Assembly: GCA_033239525.1 (NCBI GenBank)
Contig: BSYO01000009.1
Location: 18,807,299-18,871,298 of the forward strand
DNA: 64,000 bases
Reading direction: 5' to 3'
Source of the DNA: Nepenthes gracilis
Taxonomy: Eukaryota > Streptophyta > Magnoliopsida > Caryophyllales > Nepenthaceae
In this document: positions 10,561-22,679 of the stretch, one piece after another
Layout of the letters: every line of letters starts with the position of its first letter
How positions within the stretch are numbered: the stretch's first letter is position 1
Translations under genes and position numbers: made by a program
Notes under the pieces: model-generated
What the model was told of the DNA's origin: nothing
What the model saw: the letters and a program-made list of their open reading frames with translations, nothing else
The model's database searches: none

Positions 10561-13500
10561 TTCTTGTCTAATTTATAATAATAAATTCACATTTACAGTA
10601 TAAGAAAAAATTAAAAATATTAAAAAAAATCATAATAAAAAAAATCATAATATGGGCCAGACGTGAGGAGAGGCCCAATCATCCACGTATAGGTTGGGGC
10701 CTGTGAACGTTTGTGCTTTGAAGGGCCCAGGTTTAGGGATGTCCCTATCAGATTTTTATTTTTTAATTTTTTATAAGAAATAATCGCATTAATCTTTGTT
10801 TGCAATCCGTTACTATCGAAATTAATCTGATAATTATTAAAACCATTAATGTCAGCTCTAACTTTTCAGCTGTGGCAGCCCACAACGCCCCTATACCTCA
10901 TTTTTTTTTATTATATGTTAGTTACTAAATTTATTGTTCTTTCTTTAAATTGAGTAAATATTATTATAAATATTTGTAACTTAAATTATTTTTATTCTAT
11001 TCATATAAGAAAATAAATTAAATTAAAAGATATAAGGATCAAAATAATTTTAGATAATTAACCATATTTAATAAAGTATACGATTTTATTATTATTATTC
11101 AGAGGTAATATAATTCGGTTAAATTATCAAAGCAAGGAAAACAGATCAGAAGTCACCTTCTAATCCTTTATAGCATGGGCTTATAACTTAAAATGATATA
11201 TGATGTAGAAAGTAGGCATAAATTTATTTTCTTATTTTTTTTGAAATATATGTTTTGGCCTTCAAAAGTTATTTTTCGGGGAATAATTATTAAAAAGTTA
11301 TAGTATATTTTTCAAAATGATTAAAATAAATAATTTTTTTCCAAATAATCCGAATATCAAATGCTACCTATAATAAATTAAAAAGTACATAAATATTTTT
11401 TTTTTTTATGTATTATACCCTCATACCTAACCAAACCAACAAATTAAATGCTATAATAAAATGAATATACTTTTGTTTATAATATCATATTCTGGCTAAT
11501 TTCATACTTCTTAATTCATAATTCGTTCAATTACCGGAATAAAAAATTCATAAATCATTTACGTAAATACAAAGTCCCCAAATTTCTTGCTTGGCATGGT
11601 TTTATATATATTTAAAAAAAAACCCATTTATAAGCTTTTTTTTTTTAATTTTACATATGTTCATTTTCTTCTTCCAAATGTTATTTTTTCAATTAATTAA
11701 TTTTGCAAATAACTAAAAGAAATAAGAGTAGGCTATTTCATGTACCACTGAGATATAATTAATGGTTTGTTATTAAGCTCTATAAATGATCACCTTCCAT
11801 CTTCACATATATATATATATTTTTACAAAATTCCGAAGGAAAAAAAAAAACCAATTTTATAGAATAAAAAATTTGAGGGTTGTTAAATGTGAATATTGAA
11901 TCTCATAGAAAAAATGCAGACTTGAATTTACAGAGTCATTTAGTGCACCCCCTGTGATATCATATCAAAGAAGTTAATATTCACAATTAAAATATTGAAA
12001 AATAATTTTATTTTGCAGAGGAAAATAATTTGAAGGTACTCATCGACAGCAGGGAGTTTAAATTCTTCATCAGAAGCTTTGGTTGGCATTCTAAATGAAT
12101 CCCTTAATGGTCTTTCAATGCTTCTCAGCTAATGAGGTCTAGTCAACACCACACCACCCGTCCTTCCTTCTCTATCTCCAGAGATGTTAAGCTCCCCTTA
12201 TATTTTAGCATATATGTCAACCTAATAATTATAATTAAAAAATAAATAGATAAATAATAAATATTTACTTGTCATTTAGTTTACATGATATATTTTTTTA
12301 CTATTTATTCATATAAGTTTTAATTCTAACCGTTGAGTTTACTTAAAAATATTAGATATAAACAGATTCCAAAAACGTCTCCATCTCTCTTTCATTAAAA
12401 GGCGTAGCTAATCAATTTGGTGAATCCCTTAAGTCCTGCCTATAGATTTCAATGATTAAAGTTACTAGGATTCTGCTATATTTCTATAGGTGAAAATTTA
12501 ATTATGTTAATATATTATAATTTGTTATAATTCTGACCGTTTATATTATTATGATAAAATTTTTGAAATTAAAAACATGTGGTAGGATGAAAATGAAAAA
12601 ACCCTGATGAGATTCTTTTGATGACACCAAAATTACATACAAAAAATGTAAGTAGTCTCATTTTATTTTGGATAAAACCACACACATAGTAAGAAAATAA
12701 ATGATATTTGATGGGTATAATGAACAACCATATACATGGTACATGATTTTATCAAGACATTTTCTCAACCTATTGAAAAAATCATGAAACTTTATCGTTC
12801 TAACATAATTTTTTTATAAGTTGATTTATAATAATTTATTACAACTCACATGTCAAATATATTAACTGGATAACTAATGAAATCTATACCATCGTAAAAA
12901 CTCTAACGGATGTGAGAAACTCTAGATTAACATAATAAAACAAAGAATAAATCAAAGCCTAAATCCGTAAAAGAGATTGATATCACCATTAACTCTTATC
13001 TTTATACTTTTCTTTTTCATATTTCATGTGCCGTTTTTTAAAGCTTTCTATTTATAATTAGATATTTTTTCATAATTCTAACATCCTATTTTCTTTTATA
13101 TGGAAGTCCAAAAACCCTTACACTTTTCTAGAGCCAATTAGTTGGCAATCTCCTAATCTCTCACTCAAATTCAGAGATATCAAGCTTCACCTATCAGACA
13201 TAATGTGACAATCAAAGGCCAGGACAAAATTCAGCTCCGAGAGGAGAAGCCAAAGTTCAAGGCTTCTGGTATCTTGGGAAGAAACTTGAACGTGCCAAAC
13301 TTTCAGATGAACAAAGTTCTTAAGCCTCATGTACTCCCAAGCTTTAAAAGAACTACTTACTCACCTCTCGAGTCACAAGTTAAGACACTCAACTAGTCAT
13401 AAATCTCAAATAAAAATGACTCTTTTTTAACATATTTTCTTGTAATTAAGAAATTTAGTCAACTTTATTGTCAGAAATAATTGTCTAAACTAACATATAT

Positions 13501-14923
13501 CCAATTGTCCAACACCATTAAATCACAATATATATATATAATTAACTACAAGTTAAATGAGTTCACCCATTTCGCAACTAACAAACCTAGAGGCCATATG
13601 GATTTAAGGGTGATTAATTCGAGCCTGTCCCACAAGTTTGAGTACTGAGATGGTTCAAATGCATCAGCCGCCGCTTCATGCGGTCTATTGTTTCGATTGG
13701 ACAAACCTTTCACCAGAAATTGTACAATATATTAAAAAATATTACAATCTCATTAATTATTAAAAGGTATATATTCTTCTAGAAATAAACATTTTATCAA
13801 ATTAACTGGTATAATACTGAAATATACAAAGGGTAGATATTATTTGATGGTCAATTGATATTACATAATGATATAATATTTTTTTGTATGTAATATAAAT
13901 TTTTGGGGTACCCCACGTACTCATTGAATACTTGGTAAATTAAAGTTTTGTCAGAAGGCCAATTAATCAAATGGATTAAAGGAAGGGATCTACCAAGGGA
14001 TACCCCAAAATTTAAGTTGACATTACTGAAAAAAAAAAAAAAAACACTGCCAAGCGTTTGACCATGTCCTATGTATTTGTTCACCCTGTTCGTCCGCACC
14101 ACTGGCTAACGTGGTGTGCAGATGTGTACATAAGTGTTATTATATGATCTTTTTATATATTGGATTCTATTTTTTTTTAGCAATTAATATTATTTTAAAA
14201 ATAATTATATATAAAAGTTAAGATAATATTTCAATATATTATTTTAATTATAGCCTTTTATATTGTAAGCATAGATCTGAGCTATTAAGTAGATAAAAGA
14301 GTTCAATATATAAGAAAATTTTACAATCAATATTTGTACTTTTCCATTCATCTAGACCGCTTCAATTATATATTGTATGATGGCATGTTTTTTTCATAAC
14401 GCTCCATTAATTGTTAAACTTGTCCTAATATTCAAGGCCTGGCCCTATTAATTTCCTCAACAAGAGAAATTTATTCCTTCAGAATGTTCAATATAGTGGA
14501 ATTAGAATTTCATTTGAGGTTAATTCTCATTAAATTAATAATTATACTGTTTAGTTAATCTATAAGGTTTAAATTCATAAAAATAAAGGATAAGTAATCC
14601 CATAACCCACCCTAAGACTTTATCTATTCATGATTCTTTCAAAACTACAATTTGGTGTCAAATAATAATTTTTAATTATATATTACCATTTATATGGATA
14701 AAAAATCATTTAAAATAAGAAATAAGTAAACACGTATCCGAATGAATTTTTTGCCTAGTTTTTATTGAATTATAATTCCAAACTAAATAACTATTTTGTT
14801 TTCATGAAATTTATAATTTATTGCATGCTAGTGGATGCATGGTGGTGGACCATTGGTTATGTGGGTGGTGGTTTGGGCTGGCGGTGGCGGCTTGTTGGTG
14901 GTGGAGGGATGATGTGAAAATGT
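10561..14923. other. A+T-rich intergenic region, no convincing gene
   Basis: Mostly simple A+T-rich sequence. Three short open frames occur (10620-10805 minus, 13205-13396 plus, 13851-14102 minus). Only 13205-13396 has composition approaching coding sequence, and it has no recognisable domain. A coding-like stretch without a start codon is on the minus strand at about 12128-12030. Bases 14825-14940 are rich in GGTGG repeats, adjoining the probable LTR that follows. Confidence 0.4.
13205..13396 (+). CDS. Unidentified 63-codon open frame
   Basis: Starts MTIKGQDKIQLREEKPKFK and ends SPLESQVKTLN. It is lysine-rich and hydrophilic, without signal peptide, membrane segment or known motif. The local sequence (13140-13400) is less A+T-rich than its flanks. 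It could be a decayed gene or transposon fragment rather than an expressed gene. No function is proposed. Confidence 0.15.
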   Translation: MTIKGQDKIQLREEKPKFKASGILGRNLNVPNFQMNKVLKPHVLPSFKRTTYSPLESQVKTLN

Positions 14924-14928
14924 TCAAG

Positions 14929-15843
14929 TGGTGGGTTGGAATATAATTTTTATAAAAAGTGAGTATCTAGATTCCTTTGAGCAGGGGATTAATTTTCCTC
15001 ATTAAATCCCACAACCACTGAGAAAACGAAGGTCAGTGTTCGGAGGTTGTCTCACCAAAACACTTACCTTCAAGTCTATAAAAAAACCTTCTGAATATGG
15101 AAGATAAACCGATAAATAAGAGAGAGAGTTAAATTTTCTGTAGAAGTAGAGATGATCTTGAAGGTTGAGAGTATGAGTAATTCACAGAGAACGAGTAGAA
15201 ATTGTAGCGTGAAAAGTTTTAGAAGACGGTTCTTAAGAGCCGGAAGGATACTCTGCAATCTGGAGGTTTAGAGTTGGATTGGAAGGTATAACGCTTTAGA
15301 GAAGGAGTCTTGCCTTCAAGCACTATCTCGTTAGCTTAGATTGTATTAGAGAGTCTTTGTTATCTTAGAAAGCGTGCGTTCTCTTAAAAGTGTGTTCTGA
15401 AAGCGTGTCCCTTTCAAAGTGGAGACTCTGAGTTTATATAGATTGTGGGAGAGCCACCTTCCTTTGCCTAGCACTGGGTAGCCTTCTCTGAGTTGGTGGG
15501 CGTGATTTAATGGATCGTTTCCCTTCCGAACAGTACAACAGATCTCCAGATTATCTACTTTTCTTTCATGTTCTTGTGACCGTTAGACTCTGTCATTGGC
15601 GTTGAATCTGTTGTTGCCTTTTTAGAGAATATCAGCTTTTAGGAAAGCGTGTAATCATGAAAATGATCATTGTTTTTCGTGTATGAAATCGACAGGTAGC
15701 ACGTATTAGAAAAGATTTTTCTGATCTTCCGGTCAATGAAGTGTTGACCGTCTTGAATTATTTTGTACGGGACGGCTATATTTTTTTGCCTTTATGGATT
15801 TTAGGCCGCTTTCTTATTAGACCTATCAGCCATGGGCCTACCC
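14929..15843 (-). mobile_element. Probable solo LTR, minus orientation
   Basis: The block begins TGGTGGGTTGG and ends GGCCTACCCA, flanked on both sides by TCAAG (14924-14928 and 15844-15848), a candidate 5-bp target duplication. Read on the minus strand it has a TATA box (CTATATAAAC, near 15434-15443) about midway, followed by a leader-like region, as expected for U3-R-U5. No coding sequence is inside. The duplication was found by trying several end positions, so the exact termini are uncertain. Confidence 0.5.
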
Positions 15844-15848
15844 ATCAA

Positions 15849-18042
15849 GAAGGTGAAAAAGATTTTTTACATTAATTATTAATATATATATTTTTTTTTA
15901 CTATTCTTATATACTAAATATTAGAAAACTATATCAGTGTATTTATTCATGATTCTCATTAACAAATAATTTCATCAAATGACCATGTTCTAACTAAATG
16001 ATTATTTTACTCTGATAAAATTTATAAATTATTGTTCACCAAAAATTTTACTCTTATAACTTTTGTCTTATTTCATTTTTGTAACAAAGCGTACTCTAAA
16101 AATTTTTGATACGTCTTCTCTCTCAAATCTTCCTAAGTTCAGCAATAAACCAATTTTAGCTATTTATTTGTGTCTCAAAAATTTTGTATTTACAATATCA
16201 CTTATTTATATATAAATGTAGTCGTAGCATTTGGTCCAAAAACTATGTTTCCCCAAAATAATTTTCAATACAATTTACACTGCACTAATAAAAATTGGTA
16301 TATGTATATATTTTTGTGTTTTATACGTTGATGATTTCAACAATAAATGGTAAAAATTCAAAATTAAGATATTTTAAAATTTTATATCTATTGAATTGAA
16401 TTGTCGAATTGTTGAGTAGCCAAATGCTATCTTGCTAAGCCACCGTGCCTCCAAACTACTTAGATACTAAGCTATCGAGATATTAGAACACCCTATTAGA
16501 ACGCGTTGATTGTTTGCTAGTCAAAGAAACAAACCTATCAAGATAGACATAGTGTCAAAACGTGAAATGTAGAAAATTGATCAAACCAGAATGTTGACAC
16601 ATAGATGGAGACGCACGATGGAAAACTCATAATTGAGCTATGGTCAACTAAAAGTATCTCAATTGTAGGTAATGTCAATCATAACCTAAATGCACACCAT
16701 CAAAAGAATTACACCTAAAACATAGATATCATATGTTACACCTGAAATATAGATATCCATGTTGACACATAAAGAGAGACACATAAAGGGAAACTCATAA
16801 TTGAGCCACAATCAACTAAAAATTCGTCTGCCGTTAGTAATGCCAATCATAACCCAAATGCACACCATCAAAAGACTTATACCTGAAATATAAATATCAT
16901 ATGATGATTCATTAAACCCAATGTTCATAAATAAAGTAATTAATTCTAATGAAAGATCACCTACTAAAAGATATTGACTTTTAATAATGACAATGGTCTA
17001 TCAATAAAGCACACTCATCCTACATAAAAAAAAATACATATTAAGTAACTAATTAGAACTCCTTAAAAGAATAGTTGTCAATAACTTTCAAGAAAATTCT
17101 CTACCAGCCATAGGACAAGACCAAAGCTTTTGTAAATAAAAAATAAATAGCCTACTAATGCAGAAAGAGAAGATGTTATAATAAGCGGTGCTTTAACAGT
17201 GAAAGATCAAAAGAAATCTTAACTTTCTCAAATGATTACTCTTTTCTGAAATATTTGTTTAGACACAAGTCCCACGGTATCAATACTTGCACATAAAAAG
17301 ATTAAAAATATATCTTTAAGATATATAAAATCTCAAGATTCAGAGTATTATCCTTCAAAAGCTGAACACTATCATCTCTAAATCTCAATCATTTTAATCT
17401 GACTAATGTTTTTTCTAACTTGAATATAATATGATAAATTAGGTAATTATTCTCATATCTTTATCTTTTTATTTTAGTTTATGATGTGTAGGATTCAAAT
17501 TACTATATTTAAGAGCTCGTTTCAAAATCTCCAAGATTAAATTTTGATTTGCAATATATATGGTAAGTGCATATATCTACATATAACTAGTTGGGAAATT
17601 AGTTTTAAAGAAAATAATATAATTAAGAAAATCAAGTAAAGTATAATTTAAGGGTCTTGATAGGTTTTATAGTATAGAAAGGAAATAAGAATAGAGTAGC
17701 TTAGTATAAGGGTACTTTCACCTGGAGATGTTGGTCTTGGTCCCCATTTCTTGATTGACTGGGGCAAGAATAACACTGAAATCTTCCTCTGCCAAGGTTA
17801 AGGTGGTACGTTTATATTGAATATATAAATTAATTTATTCTAAAAATAAGTGAGTTTTTAACAAAGTTTGGCATTTTCATAACAAATTAATATTTTTTAA
17901 CTGGTAAGAGGTCAAAAAAATCTCTCAAAATTTGATGGTTTCGTGCAGTTTTAATAATTCTGCCTCGTGCCTAGTAAAAGAACTAAAAGGTAATCTTTAA
18001 TATTGTTTTTCTTTTTCACAATTTTTATTAGTATAACTGGCT
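15849..18042. other. A+T-rich region with a tandem duplication, no gene seen
   Basis: No coding sequence is recognisable. Bases 16400-17300 are less extreme in composition and contain the 168-bp tandem duplication annotated separately; they may be old LTR sequence, but no termini were placed. Confidence 0.4.
16593..16910. repeat. 168-bp tandem duplication (two units)
   Basis: Units start at 16593 and 16761, both with GTTGACACATA. They share AAACTCATAATTGAGC, CAATCATAACC, AATGCACACCATCAAAAGA and ACCTGAAATATA in the same order. Substitutions are scattered along the units, so the duplication is not recent. Confidence 0.8.
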
Positions 18043-18051
18043 ATATTTAGA

Positions 18052-18258
18052 GGGATCTTGGGGCGTCCATCTCCATTGTGGAGAAGGATCGTCCTTCTCC
18101 TTATTTGAACCGTCGGATGTAAAATCCGACGGCCCACACGTTTTAAATGGATAATATAATATGGACCGCTCAATTTTAAATTTAATCATCCAAAACACGT
18201 AACCGTCAGATTTTACATTCGACGGTCCAGATTAAGAGAATGACGCCCCCTCAATCCC
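18052..18258. mobile_element. MULE-type MITE (207 bp)
   Basis: The ends are inverted repeats: GGGATCTTGGGGCGTC at the left and GACGCCCCCTCAATCCC at the right. Inner parts continue as imperfect inverted repeats (CCGTCGGATGTAAAATC against GATTTTACATTCGACGG). The flanks are identical: ATATTTAGA at 18043-18051 and 18259-18267, a 9-bp target duplication, the length typical of Mutator-like elements. There is no coding sequence; movement would have needed transposase from elsewhere. Confidence 0.85.
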
Positions 18259-18267
18259 ATATTTAGA

Positions 18268-18965
18268 GTTATATAATAATGTGTTGTAAACGTAAAAAAA
18301 AAAAAAAAACTATCAGATGATTAAAATGAGTTTTATGTTGAGTTAGTCATAAAATGTTAAACACGACAAATTTAGAGAAAAATTATTATACGGCACAAAA
18401 TTGTTTTAAAATAACCAATAACAATAAATTTGAGAAAATAAAAGTGCATAATAAAATAAAAAAGAGAGGAAAAATTAACGTAATTTTGTAATTTTTATCC
18501 ATTTTTATATAGTTGGAGAATATTTACCTATATATTTGCATTATAATTGTTATCAAGGAACCTCTTTATCATTTGGTACGATATTAATATTGCCTCCTCC
18601 TCTCACAATCTTTCATATTTCTGGCTCATTTCTGAAAAAATAAATAAATAAATAAGTGATTCTTACTTACACAGCAATATATATATATATATATCAAAAA
18701 TCTATTTAACATTTTTCTTTTTTAATTTCCAACCCCTTCTCAACCTTTGTTAATAAGTTTTATTATTATTATTCATTTTTCAATTAGTTTTATTCTCCCC
18801 AAATTTGAAGCCGAATTAATTATATTTCAAGTCATATAAAATTAAAATACAACTCTAACTTTTGAGTTCTTACATCACAAGTGTATTTGGGGTGAAAATA
18901 TATTGAATCTAGTAAATTTTCTTCATAGAATATTATTGATACACTCAAAATAAAAAGAAAAAAAA

Positions 18966-19023
<58 letters not shown>

Positions 19024-19356
19024 TGCATTAACTATATAGGTGTCTGCCACTAGTAATATTATTTACGTAAGCACCGTTTGAGACTTTAAATGCCATTAGG
19101 TCATAGATATAAATACGAGCTTATCCGAGGTGACATGCCCCATGAAATTAAATACGATAAGATAGAGAGATCATGGAGTTAATATTAAGGAGCTACCACC
19201 ACCCTCATAAAAAATCATGGCCTTTGGTGATCACTACCCTCATAAAAACCTCCCCCACAACCAAAATTAATACACGACTAACTAAGGTCAATGCTTTTTA
19301 AAATTCATTGCATTAAGTTGACATTTCTACCACTATTTTGATATTGACATACTTCT
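18268..19356. other. A+T-rich spacer with a TTA microsatellite
   Basis: Holds a (TA)n run near 18679-18694 and a long (ATT)n microsatellite at about 18966-19023. No gene or transposon terminus is seen. Confidence 0.5.
18966..19023. repeat. (ATT)n microsatellite
   Basis: An uninterrupted run of about 19 ATT trinucleotides. A second, longer and slightly interrupted run of the same motif lies at 38001-38109. Confidence 0.95.
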
Positions 19357-20420
19357 ATTAGTGATGCGTCTATGGGTCTGAGTTTCCATGTAGACTAGGG
19401 AACTTTCGAGTTCCTCGCGTCTGATCAGACTTGAATGGGTCCCGTTTTCGCATCTCTTAACATAGGCCCTGCGCACCACAAGTTACAAACAGGAGGTCAG
19501 AGGACAGCAAAAGGTATTCCCACCGCATATTATTTGACGCTCAAATTAGAAGTCTTTCCCAAATAATGGAAAGATGTGGGCGTAAAGGTAAACATGATGT
19601 AAAATGCACGGATGCTTATATGCGAGAGGTAGGAGAGGGGGTTAGAGAAGGTTTTGGCTCCTTTTGTGCACTTCGAAGGGTGGCTCACTAAGATCGCCGG
19701 ACTAAATCGGGGCCTTGAAGGGAATAGAGCTGGTCCTTTCTCCTTGCATTTGGGTTCAAAGCTTATCCTGAGGAAATTCGGAGGTGCCTCAAATGCTCTT
19801 TGGATGATTGAACTCTCTCTTGGTTTAATCTCCTCTTCTCCAGTGTAGAAGAATGTATTTGTAAGCTCTGTTGAGGAGGTTTTGGGCATGGGAACCTGTG
19901 ACAAGTATCATGTCTGGGTTTGTTGGCCGTTGAGCGCTAGCGGAGGCTAACGGTGTCAGTTATCACCTTGTGGTGGCGAGGGGACCGTCGTCAAGCATGG
20001 TCGGCATGGGCCTGGTCACCTCTCAAGGGGATTGGCTAAGCCACTGTAAAGCGGCAGGCGCCGTGACTTACCAGAGTTGACTTTATCTGCTAATAGCTTG
20101 CATATCTTGGGCCGGCGCCTTTTGCGTTGCCAGTCTACAATCGCCTTAGGGGGAAGACAGACAAATTGTGATTGGATGCATGCCAAGTAATATCTAATGG
20201 GTCTTGACATGGGTTGTTAGGCACAAGTTCTGTCTTGTGGTGTTGGCCCTCATGCGAAACTATTGGGGCCCCCATCGTTTGGCTAGGCTTTCCTACCAGT
20301 TGGGCCTCGTTTCTACTGGTTGGACCTCGCTCCTACTAGTTGGGCTCGCTCCTACTGGGCCTCATTTCTACTTGGGCCTTGTTCCTATTGGCCTATATTC
20401 ATATTGGACCCATCAATTAG
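19357..20420 (-). mobile_element. Solo LTR of Gypsy-like type with perfect 5-bp duplication
   Basis: The LTR is 19362-20415 (1054 bp), beginning TGATGCGTC and ending GGACCCATCA, flanked by ATTAG at 19357-19361 and 20416-20420. Orientation is minus: a TATA-like CGCATATAAGC lies near 19614-19624, followed by a leader containing TTTGAGCGTCA, a phrase common in plant Gypsy U5 regions. The U3 end carries degenerate tandem repeats (about 20294-20400; TTGGGCCTCG..CTACT units of 20-odd bp). There is no coding sequence inside; open frames here are incidental. It presumably arose by recombination between two LTRs. Confidence 0.85.
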
Positions 20421-20751
20421 TATATGCTAATAGTAATGCTTATATAATTGTCTTTTAAATATTTGTTGCACAGCTATTTTTATACATATCACATTCCATC
20501 AATCTATCTACTCTTACGCGGATTGCTAGTATGAAATAACTTTATTAAAATCGAATTGTTTGACAAGTCAGTCTAATAAATCTAAAATTTTTTAGGATTT
20601 CATTATTATAAATAGATATGGTCAAAATTTTATATTTAATTAATTTATTGAGTAAGGTGTAATTATCGGTAAAAATAACTAGTTTGGCTTGGCTCCACTA
20701 GAATTATAATTTTTTGGTAAATTTATTTTTATATCAATTAAATATCAAATT

Positions 20752-21290
20752 TGATACGTCCTCGGATTTAAATTATTATACGGATTATAAAGCCAAGAAC
20801 TGTTTCACACTGTTCGATTGGTCTGACGCGGGTCCAGTCTCCGTATACTCTGAATCTAGATCCTATGCAATACAATAAATATACAGTTAAAGGATTGACG
20901 TGACTTATTCTCCGGTATATTCTCCGATACTCAAATCGGTGATCTTTTTTCATATAAAAAAGACATTATGTAAAGTAAAAATACTTATAAAAATAATTTT
21001 GTAATGTGCGCTTAGTGAAAAGTGTCTTAATGAGAGAGTGCGTATGTGCGCTTAAAGCGTTTTAATAAAAGAGAATGTGTATGTGTTTGAAGCATCATAA
21101 GATTATTTTTTAATTAAGCGTCGTCCCCCTCTCCTATTGGGAAGGAGAGGTTTATATAGAAATAAGTGATTGTTGACTTTTCCAACCAACCGCTTAAGGA
21201 ACCATTCAGAATGATAAGGAGATGTCATTCGGTCGGTGGTTTCTAACTAGCAACCGAGTCCGTCGAACCTTATAAGAAACGGGAGCCGTT
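20752..21290 (-). repeat. Gypsy-like LTR fragment, minus orientation
   Basis: Read on the minus strand, a TATA-like CTATATAAACC (near 21150-21160) is followed by a leader with ATTTGAGTATCGGAG, the phrase typical of plant Gypsy U5 sequences. It ends GGACGTATCA at 20752, resembling the GACGCATCA end of the nearby solo LTR. The other terminus was not found; it runs into the + strand Gypsy pol remnant. Confidence 0.5.
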
Positions 21291-22640
21291 TCTATAAAGA
21301 TCTGGACAGACCTCCAAAGGAACAGACGAGGATGAAATCGAGCAATCAAGAAACCGAGTGACGGTTAGGATCGCAAATATGATTACAACACGACTAGCAC
21401 GGAACGACACCCCAAATCGCTCAAGTATGGCCGCCAACCACAAGAGACTAAAGGTAGGAGTTATGGATGATATCATTAATTTTAGTAACGAACATATGAT
21501 TCATGTAACCTCTCATCATTCTGATCCATTGATTGTATCTGTACTCGTCTTTGATAGTAATATAGACTATGAGTTAAAATGAGTATTTATTGATAATAAA
21601 AATTTAAGAGATTTACTTTATCTTGATGCATATTTTAACTTTGGTAAAAAAAAAAAAAGTCAAATGAAATCCACCAATAGACTCCTATACGGGTTGGACA
21701 ACAAGTCGACACTCGTTTAGGGGGTCATCTAACTTGAAATTACACTGGAAACTTATCCGAGAATTGCTTCCAAGATACTTTCTTTCTTAGTAGTGGACCT
21801 TCTATCAGTTTACAGCGCTATCCTCGGACATCCCTGTTTGATAACTTTTGGGGCAATGACTTCGATCCCATATTTGAAAATGAAGTTTCCCACTCGAACG
21901 GTGTAGGAGACGTAATTAGTGATCAAATGACGGGACGGATATGTTACTTGTCCCAAATCACTCAAACACCCCCTGACCAACCAATAGAGGATGTCGACTT
22001 TCGTGACGAGACCATCTTGTTATAAGCCCAATCTTGAGAATTTACAGATCGGTCCCTTTGGATCCCGATGATCCAGAAAAGTATGTTTAAATAAGAAGTT
22101 ATTTACTAGAACTCCTCCGAAGCCAGCTTATCAGTTTTCTTCGATGAAATTCTGACCTTCTTACCTAGACACCAAACGACATACTAGGAATACCAATTGA
22201 AATAATGATCCATAAATCGGGCCTAAATTCCAATCATAAACCTGTCCGGTAAAAACAAATGAATCACTCAGTTGAGAAATTGGTTGCCATCCGTGAGGAG
22301 ATAAAAAAAATTATTCGATGCTGGATTTATTAGTGAAGTCCAATATCCAAATTGGTTATCTAACATGGTCCTGGTCAAGGAAAATAATTGGAAGCAGAGT
22401 ATATGCATCGATTTCACTGGCATCAACAAAGCATGTCCTAAAGATAGCTTTTTGTTACCGATGATTGATCTGCTCGTAGACTCAATATCTGGATATGAAC
22501 TGTTGAGTCTCATGGGCTCATATTCAGACTACAATCAGATTCGAATAAGCCCAAAAGACGATGACGCATCATTAGCACCGTATATGGGAAACAACTACAA
22601 AGTCCGACTACCATATTTTTATAAAAGAATGATATGGTGA
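21291..22640 (+). pseudogene. Gypsy protease-RT remnant, copy A
   Basis: A degenerate gag-end, protease and reverse-transcriptase N-terminal segment. 21358-21582 reads NDTPNRSSMAANHKRLKVG..DDIINFSNEHM; at the retropepsin site the usual D-N/T-G-S-S reads DNKN, so the catalytic motif is gone. 22365-22640 is RT: CIDFTGINKACPKDSF is intact, but the motif-A aspartate is replaced by Gly (codon 22515-22517; LMGSYSDYNQI). The YxDD region, RNase H and integrase are missing. It aligns collinearly with copy B at an offset of about 2.84 kb. Confidence 0.8.
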
Positions 22641-22679
22641 ACACACGAGTATAAATCAGTGCACCAATCAGAGATGCCA

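Noticed and set aside
19530..19904. 124-codon minus-strand frame
   Set aside because: It lies wholly inside the solo LTR 19362-20415 and has no domain; LTR leaders often carry incidental frames.
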